Assembly: GCA_963779765.1 (NCBI GenBank)
Contig: CAVZZP010000004.1
Location: forward strand, 558,001-622,000
DNA: 64,000 nucleotides
Direction of reading: 5' to 3'
From: Silicimonas sp963779765
Lineage (GTDB): Bacteria > Pseudomonadota > Alphaproteobacteria > Rhodobacterales > Rhodobacteraceae
Shown piece after piece: positions 37,469-45,818 of the stretch. The notes under the pieces were generated by a model. It was not told the DNA's origin and made no database searches. It saw only the letters and a program-made list of their open reading frames with translations. Position numbers and translations under genes: made by a program. Numbering within the stretch: the stretch's first letter is position 1; every line of letters begins with the position of its first letter.

Positions 37469-38136
37469 TCCGGCTCACATTCCTCCAAACTGTTCTCGAA
37501 GAAATCGGTCACCCGCTGGACGTGGTCCTCCCACTCGGGAACGTTTCCGACGGAAACCAGAAACTGCGCTTCCCACCCGTTTCCCATGTAGTAGCTGGCT
37601 CGACAGCTACCCGTTCGGGGCATCAGCGGGCATCGCATTGCCAGCGGTATGGATTTGTCTTCCGGCACGAGTTGCAGATCAAGTGGCAGCACGCGGCAGC
37701 GGGCTGGGACCTGCCCCTTTGGCCTGTAGTTTTCATTGGTCTTCAGAGAGATCAGTCCGTGATCGAACGGCTCCTCCAGGCAATCGCCTGGCGGCGGATT
37801 TGTCCGGTCCTTGATCCGGCCCGCATAAGTGAGGTCACTCACCGGAAAATATGACGCCCCAATACCTGTCCTTTTCGGATCGTCCGTTTTCTCCGTCGTG
37901 AGATAGGGCGCCGGAACCAGAAAAATGGGTGGACCGCCAAATAGGCTCGCTCGACCTTCAAGGTAGGCCTCGACCTCACCCGCCTCATGCGACAGGCATA
38001 TGGCTTTGTTCGCCTTTTCGTACCGATGCTTGATCGTTTCGGCGGACGCCCCGGTCGAGACGGCGATCATCGAGACGATCATGAGCAGCCGAATGTGGAA
38101 CCGGGAGCAGGGTATATCTCTATGGAGAAATTTCAC
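37465..38136 (-). CDS. Secreted protein of unknown function, tandem paralogue 2
   Basis: Up to 223 residues, probable start GTG at 38136 or an internal ATG at the signal peptide (MIVSMIAVSTGASAE). The same blocks as its neighbour appear in the same order, with most differences as substitutions (for example SLFGGPPIFLVPAPYL against SPFGNASRFLVPAPYL). The unit length is about 690 bp, so the pair is a direct tandem duplication. GC is lower than in the flanking housekeeping genes. Function unknown. Confidence 0.75.
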   Translation of the reverse strand: MKFLHRDIPCSRFHIRLLMIVSMIAVSTGASAETIKHRYEKANKAICLSHEAGEVEAYLEGRASLFGGPPIFLVPAPYLTTEKTDDPKRTGIGASYFPVSDLTYAGRIKDRTNPPPGDCLEEPFDHGLISLKTNENYRPKGQVPARCRVLPLDLQLVPEDKSIPLAMRCPLMPRTGSCRASYYMGNGWEAQFLVSVGNVPEWEDHVQRVTDFFENSLEECEPE

Positions 38137-38323
38137 GCGTCAGACCGTTCGGCACTCAACGGACAAAGTCAACGGAGTATGGTCTCGAACCTTCGTCGGC
38201 GCTTCGGGGCCGTGGGGCCGTGTCCCCGCATCGCAGCGCTCCCAACCCTCCCCGTCCGGGGTTGCCATGCCCCGGCCCCTCGCATAGATACCGCCCGACC
38301 CTGACACGAGACCCGGCCCAGAC

Positions 38324-38722
38324 ATGGAAAACGTCCTTCTCATCGTCCACATGATCCTGGCGCTCGGCCTGATCGGCGTCGTCCTCCTGCAGCGCTCCGA
38401 AGGCGGCGGGCTGGGCCTCGGCGGCGGCGGCGGAGGCGGGCTCGTCTCGGCGCGCGGCGCGGCGACGGCGCTCGGCAAGGTCACCTGGGCCCTCGCCATC
38501 GCCTTCATCGCCACCTCGATCGCTCTCACCATCGTGGCGGCGCAGAAGTCCGCCTCGGGATCGGTCCTCGACCGCTTCGGCGTCGACACGCCTGCCACCT
38601 CGGGCACGCCGGACCTGCCTGCGGGAGGCTCGCTCCTGCCGCCGGTCCCCGGCGCGGGCGACGCCACTCCCGGCACGACGGGCGGCACTTCGGGCGGCGC
38701 GGCCCTGCCGCCGGCCGACTGA
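38324..38722 (+). CDS. secG: Preprotein translocase subunit SecG
   Basis: A 132-residue protein with two membrane helices: VLLIVHMILALGLIGVVLLQ, the SecG glycine-rich loop (RSEGGGLGLGGGGGGGLV), and ALAIAFIATSIALTIVAAQ. The remaining ~60 residues are a proline/glycine-rich, low-complexity cytoplasmic or periplasmic tail. It assists SecYE during export. It is followed by pyrG on the same strand. Confidence 0.93.
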   Translation: MENVLLIVHMILALGLIGVVLLQRSEGGGLGLGGGGGGGLVSARGAATALGKVTWALAIAFIATSIALTIVAAQKSASGSVLDRFGVDTPATSGTPDLPAGGSLLPPVPGAGDATPGTTGGTSGGAALPPAD

Positions 38723-38752
38723 CGCCACAAGAACTAGAAACGCCACGCGGAT

Positions 38753-38772
38753 GCCCGCAAGATGTTGCGGGC
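38753..38772. other. Hairpin between secG and pyrG
   Basis: GCCCGCAA (38753-38760) and TTGCGGGC (38765-38772) form a perfect 8-bp stem with a GATG loop. No U-run follows, so it may be an mRNA stability or pausing element rather than a terminator. Confidence 0.45.
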
Positions 38773-38883
38773 GAACCCTTGCGGCTTCCGGGCGAATCCT
38801 CTACGGGTAGAGCCCCGTGATGCTGCGAAATCCGGACCCCGGACGCGGCACGACCGAGCATAGATCACGGGAGCTGTCCGCAC

Positions 38884-40527
38884 ATGGCTAGATACGTCTT
38901 CATCACCGGCGGTGTGGTCTCCTCGCTCGGCAAGGGACTGGCCTCGGCGGCCCTCGGAGCGCTGCTCCAGGCACGCGGCTATTCCGTCCGGCTGAGGAAG
39001 CTCGATCCCTACCTGAACGTCGACCCCGGCACGATGTCGCCCTTCGAACACGGCGAGGTCTTCGTCACCGACGACGGCGCCGAGACCGACCTCGACCTCG
39101 GCCACTACGAGCGCTTCACGGGCGTCCACGCGCGTGGCACCGACAGCATCTCGTCCGGCCGCATCTATTCGAACGTGCTCGAGAAGGAGCGCCGCGGCGA
39201 CTATCTCGGCAAGACGATCCAGGTCATTCCCCACGTCACCAACGAGATCAAGGACTTCCTCCACATCGGCGATGACGAGGTCGATTTCATGCTCTGCGAG
39301 ATCGGCGGCACCGTCGGCGACATCGAGGGCCTGCCCTTCTTCGAGGCGATCCGCCAGTTCTCCCAGGACAAGCCGCGCGGCCAGTGCGTGTTCATGCACC
39401 TGACGCTCCTGCCCTACCTCGCGGCGAGCGGCGAGCTGAAGACCAAGCCCACGCAGCACAGCGTCAAGGAGCTCCGCTCGATCGGCCTCCAGCCCGACGT
39501 CCTCGTCTGCCGCTCGGAACAGCCGATCCCCGAGAAGGAGCGCGCCAAGATAGCACTCTTCTGCAACGTCCGCCCCGACGCCGTCATCCCCGCCTACGAC
39601 CTCAAGTCGATCTACGAGGCGCCCATGGCCTATCACAAGGCCGGGCTCGACCAGGCCGTGCTCGACGCCTTCGCCATCTCTCCCGCGCCGAAGCCCAACC
39701 TCGCGCGGTGGGAAGACGTGATGGACCGCCTCGACAACGCCGAGGGCGAGGTCCGCGTCGCCATCGTCGGCAAGTACACGCAGCTCGAGGACGCCTACAA
39801 GTCCATCGCCGAGGCCCTGACCCACGGCGGCATGGCCAACCGCACCCGCGTCAAGGCGCAGTGGATCGACGCCGAGATCTTCGAGCGCGAGGATCCGGCC
39901 CCCTACCTCGAGAACTTCCACGCCATCCTCGTCCCCGGCGGCTTCGGCGAGCGCGGGACCGAGGGCAAGATCAAGGCCGCCCAATTCGCGCGCGAGAAGA
40001 AGATCCCCTACCTCGGCATCTGTCTGGGCATGCAGATGGCCGTGATCGAGGCCGCGCGCAACGTGGCCGGCGTCCAGACGGCGGGGTCCGAGGAATTCGA
40101 CCACGAGGCCGGCAAGAAGCGCTTCGAGCCCGTCGTCTATCACCTCAAGGAATGGGTCCAGGGCAACCACGTCGCCCGCCGCAAGGTCGGCGACGACAAG
40201 GGCGGCACCATGCGGCTGGGGGCATACACCGCCAACCTCAAGCCCGGCTCGAAGGTGGCGGAGGTCTATGGCGAGACGGTCATCGAGGAGCGCCACCGCC
40301 ACCGCTACGAGGTCGACGTGAAATACCGCGACAAGCTCGAGGCCGCGGGCCTCTGCTTCACCGGCATGTCGCCCGACGGCAGGCTGCCCGAGATCGTCGA
40401 GTGGAAGGACCACCCCTGGTTCATCGGCGTCCAGTTCCACCCGGAGCTGAAGTCGAAGCCCTTCGCGCCGCATCCGCTGTTCGCGGATTTCGTGAGGGCG
40501 GCGGTTGAGGTGAGTAGGTTGGTTTGA
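38884..40527 (+). CDS. pyrG: CTP synthase
   Basis: A 547-residue enzyme that aminates UTP to CTP using glutamine. The synthetase half begins ARYVFITGGVVSSLGKGLAS and includes LDPYLNVDPGTMSPFEHGEV. The glutaminase half has the nucleophile in PYLGICLGMQMAVIE and the His-Glu pair in VQFHPELKSKP. It lies directly after secG, as in many alphaproteobacteria. Confidence 0.98.
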   Translation: MARYVFITGGVVSSLGKGLASAALGALLQARGYSVRLRKLDPYLNVDPGTMSPFEHGEVFVTDDGAETDLDLGHYERFTGVHARGTDSISSGRIYSNVLEKERRGDYLGKTIQVIPHVTNEIKDFLHIGDDEVDFMLCEIGGTVGDIEGLPFFEAIRQFSQDKPRGQCVFMHLTLLPYLAASGELKTKPTQHSVKELRSIGLQPDVLVCRSEQPIPEKERAKIALFCNVRPDAVIPAYDLKSIYEAPMAYHKAGLDQAVLDAFAISPAPKPNLARWEDVMDRLDNAEGEVRVAIVGKYTQLEDAYKSIAEALTHGGMANRTRVKAQWIDAEIFEREDPAPYLENFHAILVPGGFGERGTEGKIKAAQFAREKKIPYLGICLGMQMAVIEAARNVAGVQTAGSEEFDHEAGKKRFEPVVYHLKEWVQGNHVARRKVGDDKGGTMRLGAYTANLKPGSKVAEVYGETVIEERHRHRYEVDVKYRDKLEAAGLCFTGMSPDGRLPEIVEWKDHPWFIGVQFHPELKSKPFAPHPLFADFVRAAVEVSRLV

Positions 40528-40581
40528 GACACCTGCTTCCGTTCGATTGAGACCGTGCAGGCGACGAGAGAAGGCAGCCCG

Positions 40582-40914
40582 ATGCAAGATCATCTTTGCG
40601 GAAGCGGGCGATATCTTTTCATTGTAGTCTTCTTACTCGTGGCGTTTCACCAGTTCTTGTTCTTCTCACATACTGAAGTCATCACCGTTCAGAAGAATGA
40701 CACGCCAGAACGCTGTAGTAGCCGTAGGGATGCGGTATTTTGGCGAGCGTCATCCGAAGCTCTGCACCTGACATCGGCTATCTTGGCATCGATCTACACT
40801 GCGGCGCGATACATTACCGATCGACGGCTACCTACCTGCTACCCGGACTTAGAGCAGATACTTTCAAAGTTCAATATTTTCACTCAGTCCCGGGCCGCGC
40901 TTGACAGGGCTTAA
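40582..40914 (+). CDS. Small hypothetical membrane-associated protein in AT-richer DNA
   Basis: A 110-residue reading frame with one hydrophobic segment near the N-terminus (YLFIVVFLLVAFHQFLFF). GC is visibly lower (near 50%) than in flanking genes, and codon use is unlike the rest of the window, so it is either foreign or not a real gene. There is no family match by eye and no strong ribosome site. The stretch from 40915 to 41130 after it shows no gene. Confidence 0.35.
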   Translation: MQDHLCGSGRYLFIVVFLLVAFHQFLFFSHTEVITVQKNDTPERCSSRRDAVFWRASSEALHLTSAILASIYTAARYITDRRLPTCYPDLEQILSKFNIFTQSRAALDRA

Positions 40915-41145
40915 TGAGAGGAAGGCTGTCGCTTTAAGGTCCTGATCGTTGGCTATGGACGAAAATTCCGAGAGGGCCACAGGCAGCGTGTTCCGATCCG
41001 ACAGACGATCTCTCGCAATGCTGGAAACCTACGAGTGCGCAGAGGACCTTTGACTGGTCAGATCGGATGGGTTCCACCCCACCAAAGCGCAATGGATGAC
41101 CGGGGAAAGTGGAGGGCTCACCCCGCCCTCCCCGGAATCCACCCC

Positions 41146-41217
41146 GTAGGGCGGGGTTTCACCCCGCCGCTTCCCGCCCGATCCGTGCCGCCACGGCGGG
41201 GTGAAACCCCGCCCTAC
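41146..41217. repeat. REP-like inverted repeat, unit 1
   Basis: GTAGGGCGGGGTTTCACCCC plus GCCG (41146-41169) is matched by its exact reverse complement at 41194-41217 across a 24-base loop. Each arm contains its own small palindrome (GGGGTTTCACCCC). Related arms recur at 41419-41490, and a diverged one at 41363-41385. Confidence 0.8.
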
Positions 41218-41250
41218 CCCTGTCTCGTCTCGATCGGCGGGCATCCGCAG

Positions 41251-41405
41251 ACCTCGCCACCGCTATGTCCCGGTCGAATGAACGCTGTTCCCGGCCCCAC
41301 CCAACGGGAGGAGACCCATGAAACTCACAACATCCAGACCTCCCACCAACCCTCCACGCCACGGTGGGCTGAAAGCCCACCCTACTTCACCGCAATCCGA
41401 GTAGC
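41251..41405 (+). pseudogene. Decayed duplicate of the lipoprotein leader and start
   Basis: The block GACCTCGCCACCGCTATGTC through GGAGGAGACCCATGAAACTCAC closely repeats the leader, ribosome site and first codons of the gene at 41660. After MKLT the frame runs into repeat sequence and stops at 41405, so only the head of the gene was copied or survived. Confidence 0.6.
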
Positions 41406-41418
41406 CGGGCGAGGCCGC

Positions 41419-41490
41419 GTAGGGCGGGGTTCACCCCGCCGTCCCACCCCTCCAACCGTCGCGCCTCGGCGGGGTGAAACCCCGCCCTAC
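41419..41490. repeat. REP-like inverted repeat, unit 2
   Basis: Arms at 41419-41441 and 41467-41490 are the same element as unit 1, with one base missing in the left arm (GGGGTTCACCCC). Such palindromes usually fold into stable hairpins in transcripts and are often dispersed by REP-associated transposases, none of which is present here. Confidence 0.75.
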
Positions 41491-41659
41491 GCCCACCCGA
41501 AACCGGCCCGCGTCCCAAAAAAATGTGCCACTCCCCCTTGTCGGCGAGCATCCGCCGACCTCGCCACCCCTATGTCCCGGTCGAATGACCGCCCCTCCGG
41601 TCGCCCTACATTTTCCCCTCCAAGGGTCGTTCCCGGCCCCACCCAACTGGAGGAAACCC

Positions 41660-42265
41660 ATGAAACTCACAGCACTCGCACCCCTCGCGATCCTGCCCCT
41701 CATCGCGGCCTGCGGCAGCAGCGACGACGACTACAGCCTTCCGGGCGACGCTTCGCTCTACATCGGGTCCGGCGCGGACGTCACTGCGGCGGCCACCGCG
41801 CATGATGACGCGGTCGCTGATGCTCTGACCGTTGAAGCGCTTGAAGGCACCACTGTCCTCGCGGATCTGCCGAGCTCCGGCCGCGTATCCTACGTCGGCA
41901 CCATCGACGGGAAGTCGGTCTCGACGCCGACTACTACGCCGACCTCGGGATGCGCGCCGACCTCGAATCGGGTGACGTGGATGGCCAGATCGTCGAACTT
42001 CTACTGGACGGATGACTCGCGGCTGGGATGGCGACATCGGGCTCGACGGCGCGGTCAGCAATGTCCTCGGCGGCGCCGCGGTGTCGCGGTCAACGGCGAC
42101 CGGCACCCTTACCGATGGGGTCGACACGGCCGACTACTCGGTCGACATCGACGGGTTCCTCTAGGCGACGACGGGACAGCCTTCTCCATGGATGGCACCT
42201 CGTCGGCCGGCGAGATGACCTTCGACACCGAAGCTGCCGGCGTCCGCACCGATCGACTGATCCTG
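41660..42265 (+). pseudogene. Lipoprotein resembling transferrin-binding-protein-like family, frameshifted
   Basis: The start MKLTALAPLAILPLIAACGS has a lipoprotein signal with lipobox IAAC. The first ~95 codons read well (YSLPGDASLYIGSGADVTAA; SSGRVSYVGTIDG). After about 41915 the conserved-looking sequence jumps between frames (DLESGDVDGQI; GDIGLDGAVSNVLGGAAVS; DGTAFSMDGTSSAGEMTFD), implying three or more indels. The glycine/aspartate-rich beta pattern suggests a small outer-membrane barrel lipoprotein. Ribosome site GGAGG is good. Sequencing error and true decay are both possible; the duplicated leader beside it favours a locus in flux. Confidence 0.55.
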
Positions 42266-42271
42266 AACCAA

Positions 42272-42294
42272 GGGGCGCGCCCGTTGCGCGCCCC
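42272..42294. terminator. Hairpin at the convergent end of lipoprotein and DUF305 genes
   Basis: GGGGCGCGC (42272-42280) pairs with GCGCGCCCC (42286-42294) around CCGTT. It is followed by C-rich rather than T-rich sequence, so it is a weak candidate bidirectional terminator. Confidence 0.5.
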
Positions 42295-42304
42295 TCCCCC
42301 AACG

Positions 42305-42661
42305 CTACCCGCCGTTCCGCGCCAGCCAGTCCTCCATCCAGACGATCTCGGCCTCCTGCGCGTCGATGACGCCTTGCGCGAACGTCCGCACCTCGGCGTC
42401 CTCCCCATGCTCCAGCACGATCCGCGCCATGTCGACCGCGCCCTGGTGATGGGCGATCATGCCGCGCACGAAGTCCGCGTCGGCATTGTCCGTGAACTCG
42501 ATCGCCATGCCCTCGTGCATCCGGGCGTTGGCCTCCATATAGGCCGTGGTCGCCGGGCTCTCGTCGCCCGTCATCGCGTGGCCGTCGTGCGCGGTCTGCG
42601 CCACCGCAAGGCCGCCCGCCACCGCCAGCGCGCCCGCGCCCATGAACAACGTCCGCTTCAT
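42305..42661 (-). CDS. DUF305 periplasmic protein
   Basis: A 118-residue exported protein with signal peptide (GAGALAVAGGLAVAQ). The DUF305 core has MHEGMAIEFTDNADADFVRG and MIAHHQGAVDMARIVLEHG, a histidine/methionine-rich four-helix ferritin-like pattern often found near copper-handling genes. GAGGGAG precedes the ATG at 42661; the longer open frame upstream is unconserved. Copper binding is inference. Confidence 0.88.
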   Translation of the reverse strand: MKRTLFMGAGALAVAGGLAVAQTAHDGHAMTGDESPATTAYMEANARMHEGMAIEFTDNADADFVRGMIAHHQGAVDMARIVLEHGEDAEVRTFAQGVIDAQEAEIVWMEDWLARNGG

Positions 42662-42769
42662 CCCATTGTCTCCCTCATGCCGCCGGACCGCCCGGCGCCT
42701 CGCTTCAGAAATGGGGGCGCCTTCGCCTCTGGTCCAGTCACGTCGGGTGGAACCTCGGCTTTTTCGCAC

Positions 42770-42802
42770 CGACGCGATACCGACGTGATACCGACGTGAT
42801 AC
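42770..42802. repeat. Three tandem 11-bp repeats
   Basis: CGACGCGATAC, CGACGTGATAC and CGACGTGATAC lie head to tail between the DUF305 and TerB genes. They differ at one base. The 11-bp period matches one helical turn, so they could be stacked protein sites. Confidence 0.6.
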
Positions 42803-42845
42803 CGATGCCCTCGAAACACCGAGCTTGCCGGGCTATATGACCCCT

Positions 42846-43286
42846 ATGTTCGGTGACCTACTCCGCCGCCTGACGGCGCCTGACCCTTCTCCACTGGCCG
42901 TGCCCGACGTGCGGATCGCCCTCGCGGCGCTTCTTGTCCGCATCGCGCGAACGGACGGAACCTATTCGCCGGACGAGGTCTCGCGCATCGACCGCATCCT
43001 CGCCAGCCGCTTCGGCCTTGGGCCGTTCGAGGTCGCAAACCTCCGAAAAGACGCCGAAATCCTCGAGGAAGAGGCCCCCGACACCGTCCGCTTCACCCGC
43101 GCGATCAAGGAGGCCGTGCCCCACGACGACCGCGCCGGCGTGGTCGAGGCCATGTGGGAGATCGCGCTGGCCGACGGCGAACGCGACCACGAAGAGGACG
43201 CGCTGATGCGCCTCGTCGCATCGATGCTGGGGATCAACGACCGCGACAGCGCCCTCGCCCGCCAACGCGTTGAAAACAGAGAATGA
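42846..43286 (+). CDS. TerB-like protein
   Basis: A ~146-residue all-helical protein. ALAALLVRIARTDGTYSPDE and later AMWEIALADGERDHEEDALM repeat the acidic D-G-x-x-x-x-E pattern of TerB/DUF533-type domains that may bind metal ions. The start is taken at MFGDLL (42846); ATG at 42837 is equally open. Its stop overlaps the next start by ATGA. Confidence 0.8.
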   Translation: MFGDLLRRLTAPDPSPLAVPDVRIALAALLVRIARTDGTYSPDEVSRIDRILASRFGLGPFEVANLRKDAEILEEEAPDTVRFTRAIKEAVPHDDRAGVVEAMWEIALADGERDHEEDALMRLVASMLGINDRDSALARQRVENRE

Positions 43287-44050
43287 TCGCCTCCCTCGCG
43301 ATGTACGACTGGCCCCACCAGCAGCATCACTGGGATAAGCTCTGGGACTCCCTCCGCGACGCGATCCGCGCCTGCGGGATCGACGCGCCCGACACCCTGA
43401 CGCGAGACGGAAGCCTCTGGGACCATTGGCAAAGCCCCGACCTTGTCCTTGGCCAAAGCTGCGGGATGCCCTACCGCACCCGGCTTCACGGCAAGGTCGC
43501 CCTCGTCGGCGCCTTCGACCACGGACTGCCCGACGCGCCGCCCGGCTGGTACAACTCGGTCCTCGTCGTTCACCGCGACGCAGGCGGAGACCTCCCAGCC
43601 TTCTCGGGCCGCACGCTGGCCTACAACGGCCAGGACAGCGAGTCCGGCTGGGCCGCCGCCCAGGGCGCCGCCGCCGAGGCGGGTTTCCGTTTCACCCGGA
43701 CCCTCCACACCGGGGCGCACCGTGCCAGCCTCCGCGCGGTCGCCGAACGCCGCGCCGACATCGCCGCCATCGACGCCGAGACCTGGCGCATCGCCCGTCG
43801 GGCGCTCCCCGGCACCACGGGCCGCCTTCGGGTCATCGGCACCACGCGACCGACCCCCGGTCTTCCGCTGATCGCGGCACGAAAGTTCGACCCTGATCGC
43901 TTGGCCGAGGCGGTCGAAAGCGCCCTATCGGCGGCGGCTCCGTCCACCCTGGAAGCCCTGCACATCCGCGGCTTCGTCCGCGTTCCTGCGGCGGACTACC
44001 TCGCCGTGCCGATCCCGGCTCCGCCCTCGCAGGATGTGCCCGCCGCCTAA
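43283..44050 (+). CDS. PhnD-like periplasmic-binding-fold protein without signal peptide
   Basis: A 255-residue protein. LVLGQSCGMPYRTRLHGKV, GWYNSVLVVHRDAG, AYNGQDSESGW and ADIAAIDAETWRIAR are the layout of phosphate/phosphonate (PhnD-type) binding proteins. There is no export signal (N-terminus MIASLAMYDWPHQQHHWDKL), so it probably works in the cytoplasm as a sensor or binding protein, or the export signal lies outside the predicted start. It is coupled by ATGA to the TerB-like gene and followed by an amino-acid ABC transporter. Confidence 0.8.
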   Translation: MIASLAMYDWPHQQHHWDKLWDSLRDAIRACGIDAPDTLTRDGSLWDHWQSPDLVLGQSCGMPYRTRLHGKVALVGAFDHGLPDAPPGWYNSVLVVHRDAGGDLPAFSGRTLAYNGQDSESGWAAAQGAAAEAGFRFTRTLHTGAHRASLRAVAERRADIAAIDAETWRIARRALPGTTGRLRVIGTTRPTPGLPLIAARKFDPDRLAEAVESALSAAAPSTLEALHIRGFVRVPAADYLAVPIPAPPSQDVPAA

Positions 44051-44113
44051 GCCGTTGCGCTTGCCCGCAGATCACGTCTAACTCGCGGGCGACACAGGAC
44101 CGAAGGCCCGCCC

Positions 44114-44887
44114 TTGACCGACACCGATGCCGTCATCGAGATCAGGAACCTCCACAAGAGCTTCGGCGCGCTCGAGGTTCTCAAGGGCGTCGACCTGAGG
44201 GCGAACCGGGGCCAGGTGATCTCGCTCATCGGCTCGTCGGGGTCGGGCAAGTCGACGCTTCTGCGCTGCGCCAACCTTCTCGAGAATAGCCAGGAGGGCG
44301 ACATCCTCTTCGAAGGCGAGGCTGTGCGCTGGAAGGGCAAGGGCGCCGCCCGTCATCCGTCTGACCGCGCACAGGTGCTGCGCATCCGCACGAACCTCTC
44401 GATGGTGTTCCAGCAGTTCAACCTCTGGTCCCACCTGACGGTCCTCCAGAACGTGATGGAGGCGCCCGTCACCGTGCTGAAACGCGACCGGGCCGAGGTC
44501 GAGGAGGCCGCGCGCGGCTACCTCGCCAAGGTCGGCATCGGCGACAAGTGCGAGGCCTGGCCGGCCCAGCTGTCAGGCGGCCAGCAACAGCGCGCCGCCA
44601 TCGCCCGCGCGCTCTGCATGGAACCTCGCGCGCTGCTCTTCGACGAGCCCACCAGCGCCCTCGATCCCGAGCTCGAGCAAGAGGTGATCCGCGTCATCAA
44701 GGCGCTGGCCGAGGAAGGCCGGACCATGATCATCGTGACCCACGACATGAACCTCGCCCGCGACACGTCGGACCATGTCGTTTTCCTCCACCAGGGGCTC
44801 GTCGAGGAAGAAGGCGCCCCGGATCGTGTCTTCGGCGCGACGGAAAGCGAACGGCTTCGGCAGTTTCTGTCCCACGTCTCGGCCTGA
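44114..44887 (+). CDS. Polar amino-acid ABC transporter ATP-binding protein
   Basis: A 257-residue ATPase: Walker A GSSGSGKSTLLRCANLLE, Q-loop FQQFNLWSHLTVLQNV, signature QLSGGQQQRAAIARALC, Walker B LLFDEPTSALDPELE and switch His in VTHDMNLARDTSD. It belongs to the HisP/GlnQ group. The start is a TTG at 44114, since no in-frame ATG lies near. It leads the operon ATPase, binding protein, permease, permease, glutamine-synthetase-like enzyme. Confidence 0.95.
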   Translation: MTDTDAVIEIRNLHKSFGALEVLKGVDLRANRGQVISLIGSSGSGKSTLLRCANLLENSQEGDILFEGEAVRWKGKGAARHPSDRAQVLRIRTNLSMVFQQFNLWSHLTVLQNVMEAPVTVLKRDRAEVEEAARGYLAKVGIGDKCEAWPAQLSGGQQQRAAIARALCMEPRALLFDEPTSALDPELEQEVIRVIKALAEEGRTMIIVTHDMNLARDTSDHVVFLHQGLVEEEGAPDRVFGATESERLRQFLSHVSA

Positions 44888-44909
44888 GCGACTTTCCGCA
44901 GCGGCAGTC

Positions 44910-44938
44910 TTGTCAATCTTCAAGGATCATCTAACCCT
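44910..44938 (+). promoter_or_regulatory. Possible internal promoter for the binding-protein gene
   Basis: TTGTCA at 44910-44915 is followed after ~16 bases by TAACCCTAT, a passable sigma-70 pair in an unusually AT-rich gap between the ATPase and binding-protein genes. Prediction by eye only. Confidence 0.3.
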
Positions 44939-44970
44939 ATCGTATCGCTAAACGAATGGGGAGAGAACCA

Positions 44971-45684
44971 ATGAAGACCGCGATCGTGACCGCCGCGCTT
45001 CTTGCGCTGGCCGGACCCGCGCTGGCGCAGGACGTCGTAAGAATGGGTACCGAAGGTGCCTACCCTCCGTGGAACTTCATCAATGACGCCGGCGAGGTCG
45101 ACGGCTTCGAGCGCGCGCTCGGGGACGAGCTTTGCACGCGCGCCGAGCTGACCTGCGAATGGGTGACGAACGATTGGGATTCGATCATCCCGAACCTCGT
45201 CTCGGGCAACTACGACGTCATCATCGCCGGCATGTCGATCACCGAGGAACGGGACGAGGTCATCGATTTCACCCAGCCCTACACGCCGCCTGACCCGTCT
45301 ACCTATGCCGCGCTGTCCGAGGACATCGACTTCGCCGGCGGCATCATCGCGGCCCAGACCGGGACGATCCAGGCCGGCTACATTGCCGAAAGCGGAGCTA
45401 CCCTGGTCGAGTTCGCCTCGCCGGACGAAGCCATCGCCGCCGTCATGAACGGCGAGGCCGATGCAGTGCTGGCGGACGACAGCTTCATCCAGACATCGAT
45501 CCAGGCGAACCCCGACCTGATGGCCGTGGGCGACCCCGTGGCTCTCGGCGGCGGCGTCGGCATGGGCCTGCGCGAGTCCGACGCCGAGCTGAAGGAAAAG
45601 TTCGACGCCGCGATCCAGTCCATGAAGGACGATGGTTCGCTGAACGAGCTCATCGCCAAGTGGGAAGTCAGCTCCGCCTGGTAG
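44971..45684 (+). CDS. Periplasmic amino-acid-binding protein of ABC transporter
   Basis: A 237-residue exported binding protein, signal peptide ending ALAQ. The family 3 solute-binding pattern is clear: VRMGTEGAYPPWNFINDAGE and the adjoining VDGFERALGDELC, VTNDWDSIIPNLVSGNYDV, and IIAGMSITEERDEVIDF. Ligand is probably a basic or polar amino acid or opine/polyamine, given the linked glutamine-synthetase-like enzyme (inference). GGGAGAG precedes the ATG at 44971. Confidence 0.94.
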   Translation: MKTAIVTAALLALAGPALAQDVVRMGTEGAYPPWNFINDAGEVDGFERALGDELCTRAELTCEWVTNDWDSIIPNLVSGNYDVIIAGMSITEERDEVIDFTQPYTPPDPSTYAALSEDIDFAGGIIAAQTGTIQAGYIAESGATLVEFASPDEAIAAVMNGEADAVLADDSFIQTSIQANPDLMAVGDPVALGGGVGMGLRESDAELKEKFDAAIQSMKDDGSLNELIAKWEVSSAW

Positions 45685-45695
45685 GCGGAACGCTT

Positions 45696-45720
45696 GGGGC
45701 GGCCCTTCCGGCGCCGCCCC
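45696..45720 (+). other. Hairpin after the binding-protein gene
   Basis: GGGGCGGC (45696-45703) pairs with GCCGCCCC (45713-45720). It lacks a U-run. Such hairpins after binding-protein genes commonly stabilise the upstream message so that the binding protein is made in excess over the permeases. Confidence 0.5.
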
Positions 45721-45818
45721 GGACGACCTACCTCGGGCACCCGGCATCTCGGCCCTAGTATCCTCGCCCCGATCGGCTAAACTCTGCCGACGAGCGTCAC
45801 GGCCCGGAGACAGGCGAA

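Noticed and set aside
41146..41490. CRISPR array
   Set aside because: Repeats are paired in inverted orientation with irregular spacing and no unique equal-length spacers.
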